DNA of 64,000 nt from Zhengitettix transpicula (lineage: Eukaryota; Arthropoda; Insecta; Orthoptera; Tetrigidae): NCBI GenBank assembly GCA_037074705.1, contig CM073596.1, forward strand, positions 50,930,001-50,994,000, given 5' to 3'. Made by a program: the position numbers and the translations under genes. Under the pieces are notes generated by a model. It saw only the letters and a list, made by a program, of their open reading frames with translations, was not told the DNA's origin and did no database searches. Below, piece by piece: positions 1 to 13,089 of the stretch (its first letter is position 1; each line of letters starts with the position of its first letter).

Positions 1-2980
1 ACTTGAGGAAAGTGCATCTGTGCAATTTAGACGTTTAAAATTTAGAACTGTTGGAGATAGTTTTTGTTCTCTGCGACATTTTCAAACTACATTGCCCTGA
101 TAAACAGCTAAAAAAAAGTCATTTCGAAGAAGAATATTATTGCGAATTTAATTCCTTAATTTTTAGGATCTTCCGGAAAACTTACTTACAATAAATTCTG
201 GGTGAAGAATACAGAGTTAAAAGGAGATTATGATAATAAATTAATCAAACACTTTTATGATTTTTTCTAATGATTTGTAACCTTATTTACGACACAATGA
301 ATGGAAAAAGATTTTTATGAATACAGAAGAAAATGACGAAGAAATAACTGTGTATAGTTTGCAACCTTCATCACATAAAAAATACAGTAGATGAAAAAAC
401 ATCGTAAATATTTCAATTATTTTATTGCTCCATATTTCGTCAATACCATTGTCTCTAAATACTCTTACGTCAAATAATTAATAGAAACAATGCGTTATTA
501 TTCTGTAAAAAGATACGTTCAATAACAAAAAATATATAAGTAAAAGTTATAAAAAACATGGTATGTAAATTCAGGAATTGATTTCAATGTTATCCAAAAA
601 TGGCCAGTGGGGGATAATCGGGAAAATGATTCAAGGAAGTATCGGTGGCAGATTCAATTACAAATAGAGGTTTGAAGTAATTCTAAATTAGAGTATAGTC
701 TACTAAACAAATTTTCCTTCCAGAAATAAACAAAAATTAATTATTCGGAGCACTTCCCTTGCATTTCTTTGATGGACAGATTATTTTTAAAGATTTTTGC
801 AGTAAAATCGTGTCATTTAATCGAGTTATTTACAAAGCAGAATTTTCCTAAGTCAGTTTTCTTCTCCCTAGATTTGATTCTGAAAACCGTGATCGTCTCT
901 GCAGACCTTTCTAATTCCACCGATCCATAACTAGACAACCTGGCAGCTGCCGAGGTCGCTAACTGGTCTTCCCTGATGAGACAGAAATCCAATACGCAGC
1001 GGCAGAACTTTGCAGCGATCAAATCATACGTGTAAGAGGAACTACAATTGCTGGTGCTTGGCGACTCGCATTTTCGTTGATATCAGTGCTGAGTGGATGC
1101 GTGGTGTGCGTGTCTGCAGAGTTGTAACACAGGTGGCCGAGCCGTGATAATATTTTGGAAACTGGATCTCGGTCCATCTTCACGCATCAGCAAGAAGCGA
1201 AGGAAAGAAAAAAAAAATGGTGGGGCTCTGCAACGCAAACAACACGTGTACGACATGTGGACGAGAAGCACGCGTGCGTGCGTGCGTGTGTGTGTGTGTG
1301 TGAACTCAACGGACAGTGAACATTCATACAGGGATAGCCAAACCCAACACCAAGCCTTGGCAATTCCTAATTTCTAAGTTTCTAAATACTGTCATGTCAT
1401 AGTCGTGTAAAATTTCCTACATTAAAAAAAAAATCAATAACAAAACAAATCTCCAGCATTGAAGATTTTTGATCATTTCAGCGAGTTACAAAGGATATTT
1501 TTATCTATATCTGATCTTCCTCTTTGATAGAATTATTCAGACTTCTGGGCCAGTTTCTCTTCTGGGCTACTTTGTTATTTTATTAAAACGTTAAAATTTT
1601 AGAGTTTACCTCAATTATCACACCAGACGATAGCAACAATTGCCGTTTTATTTATTGATACATTTTCTTGATCCGTTATTTTCGGCTACTTTATTACTTG
1701 AGTGTTAACTTACATATATTACGTTTAAAATCTTTAAAACACAAAGGGATACCCTTACAATATAAATACATCTCAGATTGACGGCAATGCCCTCGTACCA
1801 GTTAACATCTTTCGTCACAGCAGCTCGTGAAGGTTATTTCCATCAGGTTTTTTTTAACTCAGACGTAGATTAAAGGGTACTTGTGTAAACTGGAAAAAGC
1901 AGCCTCAAATCAGCAGCACCATACTCTTTTTCCCTGTTCAGATACGTCGACTTGCAAGTTGAGAGCTTTCTCTTGTCTGCAACTATCGTTTCTGCTGTCC
2001 TTTGCTGTCGCTGCGCCAGAGATAAGGCAAATTAACTTGATTACACAAACCAGGACGGCAAAGTTCCACTTCATTGCAGTAGGCAACTCTTCTGGGGGGC
2101 GATCGACCATTCGACCATTGCAGAAGAAAAGTAGTTCAGGTATTATTATTTTATTTTTCGTTCACGTTGTATTTTGACAAGTGAAACTGTTTTCCACTTT
2201 CCGAGAGCACAGAGGGTCAGCCAGAGAAGGAGAAATATCCTTGGAGCTCAAGTCAAGGATCCCGCAGCGTGAGGTGCGGTCGCGGTCGAGGACGGATGAG
2301 ATGATTCCACAACTGCGATCCGTACAATTACAGACACTAAAAATTTTTATTTCTTCTGCGAGTAGCTTTGAGCGAAACAGGAGTGGGTAATCTGGCGTAT
2401 CCTTGACAGAGAAATTGAAACTCACGACTCAGTCGTCCAGGTGGAAATCCCTACTCGTGACAAGGAGAACTCATTATACCCAATTCATTTATTTACTGCA
2501 ATCTCTTAATATTCGCAGTCATTGTAACACCTCACGAACAAGCCATACAGACATACTTGAAATTGGGAAACGTGAACTAAGAAAATTTAAATTACGACGC
2601 AAATTTAGCGTCTTGTTATATTGATCAAACTAAAAGCAGTTTAAGTACAAGAATTAAAGAGCAGAATCCTTATTTTAAATTATAAACTTGTAAACACAAT
2701 CCTATCAAATATAATTATTGTTCCTGTTTTGACAACGCCTCTAAATTTAACATAAAACGACCTTATTGTAAAAGATTAATTTGAGAAATGTTGAATATTA
2801 AAAATCAACTACACGGAAATTCTTAATAAGTTATATGATGTTTTATTTTAAATTCTTTGGACCTTATTCAATTATCTTTGATTTTACTTATTACGTTTAA
2901 TTTCCAGTCTTAAATTTTTTCGTCGTAACAAAAAGAAGCCAATCCCCGTTGAAACGTTTCTCAAAATTAAAGTTTACCTG
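1..2980. other. Unassigned DNA, AT-rich with two less AT-rich patches
   Basis: No gene recognised. Positions 1-830 are AT-rich with no motif of note. Positions 840-1380 and 1880-2420 are closer to balanced composition and carry overlapping short reading frames on both strands (60-98 codons). None has a recognisable domain, and frames on opposite strands compete, so they are treated as chance. A (GCGT)n/(GT)n tract lies at 1271-1302. Confidence 0.6.
1271..1302. repeat. (GCGT)n/(GT)n microsatellite
   Basis: A run of CGTG units passes into pure GT units. It is an ordinary dinucleotide-type microsatellite. Confidence 0.9.
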
Positions 2981-3004
2981 AATTCAGGTCATATTTATTA
3001 TTAT

Positions 3005-3370
3005 TATTACTAGTCGGGTGGTCGGCGTTGTCCGGGTATTTATTTATATAAGCCCGAAAAAGTATTCAAGTCCGCTTTAATCAATTAGTGAAGAAGTGAT
3101 TTAACCTACCTATTCAGAGGGAATTAGAACCAATCAGATGATAAGGGTGTTTTACTGATCTCATGCTTGTTTCGTAAAGTAAGTATGATCTGTACCAAGT
3201 ATATTGTGCGCGGCACATTTCCCCTCCAGCCCTACTCCTTGGGGACAACTTAGCATGCATTTAGAATATCATTATTAAACTCGGCGAGTAACATAATCCC
3301 TATTTTACACCAATGAGTTATTTATATGTAACGACACTCCACCCCCGCCCCTAAGGGAGCTCCCTCCTAT
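3005..3370 (-). repeat. Fragment of an interspersed repeat with GC-rich modules
   Basis: Positions 3009-3040 carry an ACTAG-(C/T)GGGTG-CGGCGTTG motif that recurs at about 44,562-44,596. Two GC-rich blocks rich in CCCC and CCTA/TTGGGG lie about 110 bp apart (near 3,225 and 3,330). The reverse complement of the second resembles a block at 38,909-38,945, sharing a CTTA-GGG-GGGG-TGGAG core followed by CGTTAC. This is read as an old interspersed repeat. No coding frame is recognised and the family is not named. The strand is given relative to the copy near 38.8 kb. Confidence 0.45.
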
Positions 3371-3574
3371 GACACAACCGGTTGAAATTATACACAAAAC
3401 CCCGCCGCTAGACGTATATTACTCCAACAGTGTGTTTCCTAATCTAAAGGAACACGAAATATGGAATAATTTGATCAACGTTTGTAGATTTGCGGAACAT
3501 ACGCACTCAAACAAACGGTCTATTTTATTTATTAGAAAGGAGGAACTAATATTGAAGGATCAGGAAGGAAAAAT

Positions 3575-3635
3575 ATTCGGGACCGGCACGTGGAGGTCCG
3601 GGACTCGATTCCCAGTTTGCTGGATTTTTTTTCCA
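3575..3635 (+). repeat. tRNA-like SINE fragment (B-box end)
   Basis: A GGACTCGATTCCC string at 3601-3613 resembles the internal B box (T-arm) of a tRNA. It is followed by CAG, a short linker and a T-rich run (3624-3632). This is the usual layout of the tRNA-related part of insect SINEs, where a few bases separate the B box from a T-rich pol III stop. No complete cloverleaf can be folded, so it is not a tRNA gene. Confidence 0.4.
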
Positions 3636-3659
3636 TCCCGATCCTTTAATTCCCTTTAA

Positions 3660-5915
3660 GGCAGAGCTTCGTGGGTAAGCATTTCTCCTGTTCTTGAATT
3701 TATTAACAAAATATGTTAAATAACGTTTAATTAAATTAGGAATTAAATTTATACTGACTCGTTTTTGCAACATTTCATAGTTTATAAAGAGTCAGAACCT
3801 GTTAAAAATAATCTACTGTTTTGGTTCTTCTTGTCGTCATTTTTAAATAGAGGGTGGTAGACAAACTGGACGCGTACCAAAAATTAATTTACCTCTGTGT
3901 ATAAAAATATTGAAAGTTAAATTTTTAATTCGCCAAATATAGACGGAGAGAAATTTTTGTTAAAAAAATGATTTTTAGAAATAGATGTGTTGATGTCTTC
4001 AGTACCACGTGACTGAACGAAAAGTTGATCAAATTCTCCATTTTTTTTACTTCCTTCTAGGAAACCACCTATTGTATGGTTATTACTTGAGAGACCGCTA
4101 ACATTGTCTCTGCAACACGTTGGACAATTTCATTTTCCTTCCCCCCTCTTAGTTATGGAAATTTTTACGAGCCACGCGAGAAACATAAAGTTATAAATGC
4201 CACATCAAAAATTCTAGAGGAATTTATGAATGGCGGAGAAAGAAAGGTTAGCCGGATAATAAAATTCAAAATCTATATAATTTATGCGGGCGTGCTAAAC
4301 TCTATGAGAAGCTCGCACGTAATTTATGATTCTGGAACGTAATTAACTTCCCTTAACTGACTTCCATTTAATCTTTGCGATTTATTAACAAGAGGAGGTT
4401 GATTTGTTGCTCATTAAGACAAAAAAAAATTTCGGAACTGGCATTATATTGTTACATAAATAAAATATGCGTTCTAGACAGGTTGGGTCCGGAAATCCTG
4501 GAAACGTGCGAGGAGAAAGGGATCCTGTGCGACGAACTTACATCAGCCAATTTTATGAAGAAAAAAAATTATTTGCAACGATTTAAACTGAAAAAATATG
4601 TTTGGGGGTATTAGGATGAGAAAAAGCAGAAGAATTATGAATATCTAAAGATTGGCGACAAAAAATATAGATTTTAAAAATTGTAATTGAATTTCTCTTG
4701 CTTGTGAAATCCACAATTAGAAGTTTCGTGGTGTGTCCTTCGAAAGTAATCCCAACAGTTCCTTTCGAAGTCTCAATGATTCCAAGTGCTCTCCAAACTC
4801 GATAGAACGGTGTCAATGCAAGAAGAACTTTATGGTCTTTGTTATCGAATCCTATTTCCTCATTATAGGGCTAATGAAGAATAAATCTATCTATCTATCT
4901 CCGTAAATCGTTCCTAGGCCCTTCAGTAGCTGAGACGACTGTCTCCATTTACGCTCCGAAGAATCGAATGGAAGTTCCGCGTCACCTCTTTCGGGTTTTA
5001 TATTTCAAGGATATTTGTAGTGCAAGAGCTAACATCACTGTGAATATTTTTATTTCTAATTGGAAATGCAGAGCGATTAAAATACGAAAGAGATTTCCGC
5101 GTGAAGGAAGATGCTGTTGTCACAAACGTCTTCGTATGCAGATCACTGAAAAATGGTAGAAAGCACCGACAGCGATTGTTCGGCAACGCTTCTTGGCCCC
5201 GTTCTCCATTTTAAACGTTCTGTTTTTTTCCGGAATCAAGGTCAGAGCTCTCCTCGCAGTAACAAAAAATTCAAGTGTCTTCTTATTTTAATCGCACTAT
5301 AGATATATATCCTAGTGAAATTTTTAAATGTATTTCCTCGTTTCTTTTTTAAGTCTTATTAGATAACCTCTGTTCCCATTCTTTTTCATTTTCCTATTTC
5401 CAGGTAGATTTGAGAAATTATTCCCTCGTAGAATATTCTAGAATAGACATTATACTTAGGGAAGCTCCCGTCACTGAGATACTGACACCAAAAACTGAAA
5501 AAGTGGGACTTATTAAAATTGTTGACAATTGTGAGGTAATATTGCTACACGTATTTTTAGGTTATTCCATGTTCCGAGTAAAAATTAAGAAACAAGAAAA
5601 GCCAGAAAGTAATCGGAAGATACACGGCAGAAAGTAAATCGACAAGTAAAATAGGGAAGCTTAAAAATCTGGGAGATACAAGAAAGAAAAAAGGTAAACC
5701 AGACGGATTAGGCTTACCGAACGTAGGTTACGACGACCAAGTAATAAATCGTCCAGTAAAAGAAGTAACAAGGTAAACTGTAGAGCGAAAAATAGAGACA
5801 GTTCTCTCAACCGTTTTCCACCGTTCTTCCTCAGTTTTACTCAGATAATGGATGTTCCTTTGTATCCTAGCAGTCTGTTCGTTGATTCCATATTAGTGGA
5901 GTCGAGGCAGCTCCA
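3660..5915. other. Unassigned AT-rich DNA
   Basis: No recognisable gene. It contains several 60-79-codon reading frames without domain signatures, and the LINE-like tail at 4842-4901 that is listed separately. Confidence 0.6.
4842..4901 (+). repeat. LINE 3' tail ending in (ATCT)n
   Basis: The block CCTATTTCCTCATTATAGGG, then CTAATGAAGAATAAATC, ends in (TATC)n at 4885-4901. It resembles the 3' ends at 28,805-28,982 and 32,742-32,925, which share ATCCTA-CTTCC-TTTA-GGACTAATGGAATAAATC. Non-LTR retrotransposons often end in short tandem repeats, so this is read as the 3' extremity of a badly 5'-truncated LINE copy on the plus strand. Confidence 0.45.
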
Positions 5916-5916
5916 A

Positions 5917-5918
<2 letters not shown>

Positions 5919-5969
<51 letters not shown>
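5919..5969. repeat. (TA)n microsatellite
   Basis: About 51 bp of uninterrupted alternating A and T. Confidence 0.95.
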
Positions 5970-5972
<3 letters not shown>

Positions 5973-6940
5973 GGGGAGAGTCAGCGTAAAAAATATATAA
6001 ATTGTATGTGAACGATGTGTATTTAAATATTTGCAAACTGTGAGATTGAATAAACAGAACCACCGCTGAAGTTTTACCTCAGAAAAGTAAATTATCAGCT
6101 ATTCCAAAGATCCTTGATTTTTATGAAGAAACGGACGAGTTACCGTAAAAACATCCTTTATTTCATATAATTCTAATATTAGAAATTCGTCTTCAGATAT
6201 CGCTGTAGATAACTTCAAAAGCAGTCGGTAATAACCAGAGACAAGGTTAGCAAAAAGTAAGCAATGTAAATGGCGGCGAGGAAATTACTGTTGGATAACA
6301 ATGGAGAACAAGCTGTCGGCCAAACACGACTGCAAAAGCGGCTTTTAATTTGCATTTAAATGTGGCGTGACTGCCCGGAGCGACGATCAGGCCATTCATT
6401 ACCGTTGCTGCGTCCACACAGTATATATAGTATATATCTCTAGACTGCGAACGGGATAATTCCCGGTTACAATTATAGACACAATAAACATTTAACAACA
6501 ACGTCCACTCAGTTATAATAAGCATATAGGAAGTAAATGCTACGCTCTGTCTCTTCAAATTTAACACCACAGCCGTCCAGACACTTCAAAACAGTCGGAT
6601 AATACCTACATTATCCTTGAAATATATTAGTTAAAATGAACCACTTCACAGATCTATTTAAGTCTATTTAAACTTTTAAGCCACACGATTGAATCTTCTG
6701 CGGCAGAAAATTTATTGAACTTAGTAAATTTATGTCTGGAAGACAACACCTTAATTTTTAAAAGCAAGTCATATTATTATGTATAATATTTTTATCATTA
6801 CAATACTATTATAAATAAGCACTGGAACCGTATTCTGCAATTTACAAAAAATATTTAAAATTTATTTGCAGTAATTTCAGAATTACATGTGTAAATTGCA
6901 GAAATATTCTATAACATTATGCTGATAAATCAAAAATGGT
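5970..6940. other. Unassigned AT-rich DNA
   Basis: No gene recognised. The minus-strand 107-codon frame at 6247-6570 has no recognisable domain and biased hydrophobic composition expected of AT-rich sequence. Confidence 0.6.
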
Positions 6941-6944
6941 AATT

Positions 6945-7035
6945 TTTGAATAAGAAAGATTCCCAATACAGACAAAAAAAAAGGTAATATGAATACCACA
7001 CAACGTTTTTGGGACTCTAAAGCCTTTGGTAATTT
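6945..7035 (-). repeat. Terminal-motif repeat (family A), diverged single-arm copy
   Basis: It reads GAATAAGAAAGAT, CAGACAAAAA, GGTAATATGAATACCACACA and ACGTTTTTGGGA. It lines up with the left arms of the foldbacks at 34,563 and 62,883 and the start of 46,224. In minus orientation it corresponds to the GAAAC-GTTGTGTGGTAT end of the family; here GAAAC has become AAAAC. The CTGANGA half is decayed. Confidence 0.6.
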
Positions 7036-7442
7036 TTATAAGATTAAGATAATTAAATCTCGATTACTCGGAAACAGGGATACTGAAAACGTTTGAAATT
7101 ATATTGAGATGGATTTTTATTAATGACTCTGATCCCATTTATGCAGGAAAGTGCTAAAATAACGGGAAGATGATAACATTTATCGGTTTGAAAAATAAAA
7201 TGAGTTTATTTACTAATTGCCGTGTTTTTACACCCTACTTTCCACACTTTGAATCCCGTATTAATTTTAAACAGAGCTCTAAATTACTTGCCGTCACTTC
7301 CTATTATAAAACATTACCTCACAGCTTCCCATAAATACTCTGTTTAAATGAAGAAATAAACCTGTTTAGTACAAATGGAATTCAAAACTATCCATTTTAA
7401 ATTGAAACAAAATAATTACGTGATATATGTTAACATTATAAT

Positions 7443-7770
7443 AAACAAATAAACTTGGCCACCAGTCGGAAAAAAATTAATAATTGACCAAGAAACAATA
7501 AAAATAAATTATCACGACGTTTCGTCAATAATTTGAGTCGTCATCATGTGTACTTAAATTGTAAAAATTCAGATATGTGACACCTTAACTAGTAATTTTA
7601 AAACAACAAGTGGAATATTGTGCATAAAATTTTTCCATTAATGTCTACAAAAAATTATTATTCCCTGACGTAAGAAGGGATGTAACGTCGCGAAAATTTA
7701 TTTTTATTGTAATAATTGCTTTGTCAATCATTACATATATTCTGACTTACTGCCAGTTTACTTATTTATA
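7443..7770. repeat. Foldback element (family B), 328 bp
   Basis: The ends are inverted. The left end starts AAACAAATAAACTTGGCC, then ACCAGTCGGAAAAAAATT; the right end reads TCTGACTTACTGCCAGTTTA, then CTTATTTATA. Inside the left arm the minus strand carries ATGATGACGAC ... GACGAAACGTCGTG; inside the right arm the plus strand carries CTGACGTAAGAAG and GTCGCGAAAA. The same architecture recurs at 17,441-17,911 and 20,262-20,619. It has no coding capacity and looks like a non-autonomous element built from two opposed terminal segments. Confidence 0.6.
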
Positions 7771-7924
7771 TTCAAATGGAAACAATTTCAATGGCTGTTT
7801 GTTAGCAATAGTTCATTTTAAGAAACATTGATGTCCCCTTTTAAAATACCATGGATAAACTCGAAACGAGGCGTTGTGTGAAAATAAGTAGATGTTAATT
7901 AAGGAAAACTGTTCGGGTTTCCAT

Positions 7925-8085
7925 CGGGGTAATTTCATTAGGTAGAAAAACTTGTCACCATCTGGCAACTTGTTTTATGCGACAGCATTAATCGCCAGAT
8001 GATGGTGACGGTGGTAGTCACCGAAACATTACAACTTAATAAAATTACCGGACAAGGTTTTTCCTAATTATATTCAGAGGAAAAA
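7925..8085 (+). repeat. Inverted-repeat segment with hammerhead-like hairpin
   Basis: GTCACCATCTGGC (about 7,954-7,966) pairs with GCCAGATGATGGTGAC (7,995-8,009). The plus strand then reads CAGATGA-T-GGTGAC-loop-GTCACC-GAAAC at 7,996-8,027, a perfect 6-bp stem directly before GAAAC. Outer segments GGGGTAATTTCATT and AATAAAATTACC are also complementary. This is the conserved order of a hammerhead core, with CAGATGA in place of CTGATGA and one extra T. No GUC-type cleavage triplet is evident after GAAAC, so activity is doubtful. Confidence 0.45.
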
Positions 8086-8099
8086 CCTTCAGCCTTTCT

Positions 8100-9940
8100 T
8101 TAAGTAGATGGTGTTTAATCTTCAAGGATTGGTTCATCCAGTCTGATGGAAAACATGGAACCAGCAGCTGCCAGAGAACGCAATCCAGAGAACACGGAAC
8201 AAAGACTAGTGCCAGTATCGTGTATCAAATCAACAACGGTAATTTTTTAAAAAATAAGTTGTAAAATCCGCCATTCCGATATAAATTTAATCTCCCCGTG
8301 AAAGATAATATAAATTTATAAATTTTAATATTTTTAATTAAATTTTTAAAATTAAATTTAAATATAAAGAAAAAATAGTATCTGAAAATTACAGTCATTG
8401 TTTCCAGGGAAAGTATTTTTTTCCCCTCCTACGGCTACTGTACGATGTGTCTCTAAGAGAGCTGTTAAGCTGGACGACGCCATTCCGATGTCAATGCAGT
8501 TCCTTCCCATTGGCCGTAATAGGTTCTTGCGCATAACTCCGTGGGAGCTGAGTGTCTACTCGTATTGAGACGCCAACGGGAGCCTGTAATTTGCGCTTCG
8601 ATTCGCCTTCCTGGCGTTCTTTATGGACCCGTGCATGCTTGAAGACCATTTCGAAACCTGCCGCCCGAAGGTCGAATTCAAAAGTAATTTGTTGTTGCAT
8701 TCGTATGAGAGTCGATAGGTACGATGGCAAATGGCCAGAAGACTCGACTCTTCCCTCCTTCCTTACTAATCACATCGTGACTGCGAAAGGCTCCTTTACT
8801 CTCTTCTGCGATAAATTTTCCTCTCACTTAATGTCAAACAATGAATGCGCAACAATCTATTTTACGCCATTCCGTCCAGACAAATCGTGCAACGAGCTCA
8901 ACTCTTGTTCTTTTATTTTCCTTCACCTTAATAGGGTTTCCCCTCTTCAGTTACGCTAATAAGACAGTTAAATTATCGCCTCCATCGGTTCTTGTTTACG
9001 AACGTGGATTAATTTGTCCGGCAACGTTTTGCTACATGTCGGAAAACTATCCCGAGCTTGTTTTCATGTAACTTTTGACTTAAAAAAATCCATACAGACG
9101 CGACGCGTAGTTGTCTCTTGGCAGCCATCTTAAGTAATCGGTGATACACGTCCCGCAGACACAGATAAATAGAGTTGCAGACAAGGGCAAAACATTTCTA
9201 ATTAAAAAAATGAATGAACTGGAACGAAGAAAGCCTATGTTGAATAAGCAACCAAGGATGAGACTAAAAACGTTAAGTCATAAAATATGTTCAAATTTTT
9301 AAAGTTTGCTGACGAAAAAATTAGAGTTTTTTTCTTCTTGATACTGTGCTATATTTTTCTATTAAATTTTATTATTTTTGTGTGATCAAGTTTATAATTT
9401 GGGAAGAAAGAGACACAACCTCATGTACGGAAACGTCGTTGCTATTTAGAATTAATGTTTATTAAATTATTCTCTTTTATTGGTCAAAAAGTACAAGTTT
9501 TTATGAAAAACAACTTTAAAATGTTTACGTAAAAGCAAAGAATATTTAATAATTTACCACAAAATCCTCAGGTTCGGTTGCAAGTGTAACAATACTAAAA
9601 TCAGAATAATATAAAGAGTCCACGGTGATAAAGGAAACAGACGTGAGTGAACACACTGCGATGCAAATAGCAACAATACTAGTTGGTTTATCCTTGAAAG
9701 AACAGCGAATCTCCCGGGGGTGGGGGACAGACAAAGTGGGAGTTGCATCAACAACTTGGCCTTTGCCGCCTCACCGCGTACTTAATTGTAATTAAAAAAT
9801 ACCTTAGCATTTCTGATAAAGACTCGTGGAAATAGTAAGTAGAAGGAGAATCAAACGTTTCGGATCCAGAACCTTTCATTCTTCACATTCACTTGGACGT
9901 AGATTTTTACGATTCGGCATAGCCCAAGAGAGAAACGTCT
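8100..9940. other. Unassigned DNA, including a moderately GC-rich stretch at 8,460-8,760
   Basis: Two frames overlap on opposite strands (8,491-8,730 minus; 8,552-8,959 plus, 135 codons). Neither shows a recognised domain or convincing splice context. The minus frame at 9,546-9,734 is hydrophobic but also unassigned. No other structure is visible. Confidence 0.55.
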
Positions 9941-9949
9941 GAAGTGATA

Positions 9950-10160
9950 TCTAAATCAATTTGCTTAATTATTGACTACTTCACTCTGTCTCTTACACAG
10001 TTCTTAATATTACAGACAACTGCACTAATCAGTTGTCGAGAGCTAGGCTCTTGCGTTTTTTCTACACCTGAAGAAAGGAACAAGGCTTCCAGAAACGTTA
10101 TGTGGTATTTATATCACCACTTCTTTTGTTAGTATTTGGCTATCTTTCTTATTATTAACA
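9950..10160 (+). repeat. Terminal-motif repeat (family A), plus-strand single copy
   Basis: The core reads CTGAAGA (10,068-10,074), AA, GGAA, a 6-nt loop, TTCC, A, GAAAC (10,092-10,096), then GTTATGTGGTATTTAT, and ends in GGCTATCTTTCTTATTATT. The upstream part (ACAACTGCACTAATCAGTTG) matches the body of the 24,022 and 46,224 copies in reverse. The GGAA/TTCC hairpin is intact. Confidence 0.65.
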
Positions 10161-10164
10161 TTAA

Positions 10165-11635
10165 ATACTGTATATTTTAAAAATTCTCTGCAGGATTTTT
10201 TGTTAAAAGCTCGGCCGTTTCACGCCACGCCTCAAAATTTAACTTAAACTTTTATGGATCTCCAATCAAAATTTTCACTGCGGCCCAAATCTTCCCCTCT
10301 TCTTTTTCCCAACAAATCCGCGCCAATCGTTCTAACGATATTTTTGTTCGAGGTCCTAAGTCGATTTTACTACCTGGGAATCCCGTTCATCTAGCGCTCT
10401 GTCACAAAGTGAATTCTACATTGTCTAAAGCACAGTTTAATATGAAAAATTTAATAACGCAAAAAAACGCACGTAAACGTACTTAATTGAATGTCAGTTG
10501 ACAAAGCTCGAAAGACGTAAATTTTTCATTTCTTCATAAATTTTGTTATAACTGAATGGCCCACAATACGACCCTGAGGTACGATTTGTATTAATTTCAA
10601 GTTTTATAAAATTAAAAAAAAAACGTTTATTGTCTGTTCTTGTATTTAATTGAATTATATTAATTTTTTTCCGATTAGGTAAAGTGTATATTAGAGTAAA
10701 ACGGTGTGAAGTAAGACATTCGTTCAACTAGAATTCAGGACGAAAGTACTGAGCGTAGTAACGAGCTATTTGCCTTTCAAATAGTCATTAAAGGCCCCGT
10801 TAGTTTGGAATATGCCTTCCTCGATGTCTCAGACCACGAATTTGGGACTCCTCGCAACAGGAGACTAGGGAAAATTTTCAAGTAGATTTCCAGAAGCGTT
10901 TCCCTTCTGCAGGAAAGTTACAGCGTATAATTAAACGGAACAAACAAGCAGATTACTCCAGAAATGGGAGTGATCGCTTCCTAATGGACGATAATTCGTA
11001 AAGTAGAGTCACCCAAATAACACGTTGCGAGCGGTTTGGGGCGACGCGTTACCGTGTGGGCGACGGCTGCTGTTTCCCTTTTACAGTGAGTCTCGACAAT
11101 GTCTCTTTCTCTCTCCTTACTTTAATTTAAAACATTCGAGGTAGGAAACGTTGTTACCTATAAAGAACTGCAATGATCCTGATTCTCATGACTTTAAATT
11201 TAACATAAATTACAGAACATCCTTAAATACTTTTTCCCGCATTTTTGTTTAACAGAAGAGATTCTGAGTCCAATACTAATTAAATTTAATAGTTTTCACC
11301 TCACAAAAAATAAAGATACCATTAACTATAGTGTACGGTTTCATAAAATGTAAAAGTTGGAAAAATGGATACAAAAAGGATAATAAATATTACGGCATAA
11401 AAGGATTCACCCAGAAATTTATAAATGAAGTTTTAAGGTCGCTATTAATTTAATCTTCACCGTCGACCACAAGGATTTTTGGACGTTGAGCGTTCATGAC
11501 ATGCGTTTAGAATCATTTGTTATTTTACATTTGGATTTACAACAGGACGTCAATAAATATATACAAAATTATAAATACAGAATAAATTAGATAACGTTTC
11601 CTATGACCTATTGAGTTATTAACGATTGGGTTATA
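10165..11635. other. Unassigned AT-rich DNA
   Basis: No gene, recognised repeat or paired structure found. The one listed reading frame (10,494-10,727 minus, 77 codons) is AT-rich and unassigned. Confidence 0.55.
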
Positions 11636-11640
11636 ACATA

Positions 11641-11880
11641 AATGAGGATAAAATACCTCAAATTAACAGCTACAAATATTTAGGAATCTTTTTTAACTCC
11701 TATCTAGGGTGGGAAGAACGAGTAAAATATGATGTCTCGGAAAGCTTGGAAACCTTATCTTTTATAAGAATATTAAAAAAGGGGAGTGGAATATGAAAAG
11801 AACTTTGTTATAAATCTCTGGTTTGAGAAATCTTTTTAAAACTGAAGCTTTTAAGAAGGACGAATCGTTGAAATACATTA
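11641..11880 (+). pseudogene. Degraded LINE reverse-transcriptase fragment
   Basis: Translation from 11,641 gives NEDKIPQINS, then YKYLGIFFNSYLGWEERVKY, then a region resembling SLETLSFIRILKKGS, a stop, and KELCYKSLV followed by another stop. The Y-K-Y-L-G block, a Trp (LGW) and the later CYKSLV are the familiar landmarks just after the catalytic YADD region of non-LTR reverse transcriptases. At least two in-frame stops (near 11,790 and 11,823) make it a relic. It ends close to a (TA)n tract. Confidence 0.6.
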
Positions 11881-11894
11881 AAAGCGACTGCATT

Positions 11895-11897
<3 letters not shown>

Positions 11898-11937
<40 letters not shown>
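11898..11937. repeat. (TA)n microsatellite
   Basis: About 40 bp of alternating A and T, directly after the LINE relic. Confidence 0.95.
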
Positions 11938-11939
<2 letters not shown>

Positions 11940-11941
<2 letters not shown>

Positions 11942-13085
11942 TATTTCTCAGGCCGTGAAGTGTCTACCGCAGAAGTATGTCAAAATCAAATATAATTAAA
12001 AGTGACGTCATCTGACATTGTTGTAAGTTTCAAAAGAATTATTTATAGTTATACAAATAAAAAAAAGTTGTATTAAAAATCTATTGATAAAGTATATACT
12101 AATTTATCTTATAATTGAAGCCATAACGAGAAAAATCAAATAAGGCTATTTGTTTTTAATTTATGAAGAAATGAAATTTGCATATTAAAACTTACAAAGA
12201 AAATATATACTTATAATATATGAGACTCACATTAGAGTACTGGTATCTTAGTCCTGCATTCGTACGTACCTGTAACAAAAACAAAGTAAATTAAGAAAAT
12301 ATATTTGACTGGGGAAAAGTAATTGAGTGCTATAACGTTGAATGGAAATTATTCTTCATTAATAATACTTGAGCTTCAGATGCATCTCGAGCCATATCGG
12401 TAAAGAAGCAAGAGCAGGCAGTACTGTACAACATATACCCTCCCAAGGACGATAAGTAAAGGCAAAGAAAGAAAGACGAACGGTGAGTTCTTCGAGCAAA
12501 GGAAGGCCAGTACGGAGGAACAATGCAGCTCTCACAATTAAGTCATTAGAACTGCGGATTAGCATTAACGACGCATAGCATTAGAGCTCAACTCTCCGTG
12601 CCTACAAGCGATACCATTAATAGTACAACCAGAAACACCGGCGCTCTAAGTTGTTGGGTTATGTCACAGGAATAAACGAGGAATTCAGCGTCTTTACTTA
12701 AGGGGAATCAGAAGGCCATTTTTTCCAATGTTAAAATAGTGATTTTTCGGGAAATTTTCTCTGAAATAAAGCCACTGTTTTAAAATTTTCACACCTGGTG
12801 CATTGAAACCCGCCATTAAATCAGGATCATTTGTAAACGAATTATTACTTATGAATAAAAAAATATCGAAAATTTTCTGTTAAAACAGATCGTCAATAAT
12901 TAAATTTCTAATTATATAAATCATTTATTCTACTTCCACACTCATACCATAAGGTTAAAAATAAGCTGTAACCATTTCAGTGCGAAATACGAGAAAAATG
13001 TACCTATTTTAACATTGGCTCGATCGGGTCTTCCGGTGCCCCGAATTTCCAGTAGCTATATTCCATAGACTCTGCAGTTTTATAT
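11940..13085. other. Unassigned AT-rich DNA
   Basis: No recognisable gene. A 68-codon minus frame (12,359-12,565) has no known domain. Confidence 0.55.
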
Positions 13086-13089
13086 TTCC

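Noticed and set aside
8552..8959. 135-codon plus-strand frame
   Set aside because: Overlaps an equally open frame on the other strand, nothing recognised, no conservation evidence available.
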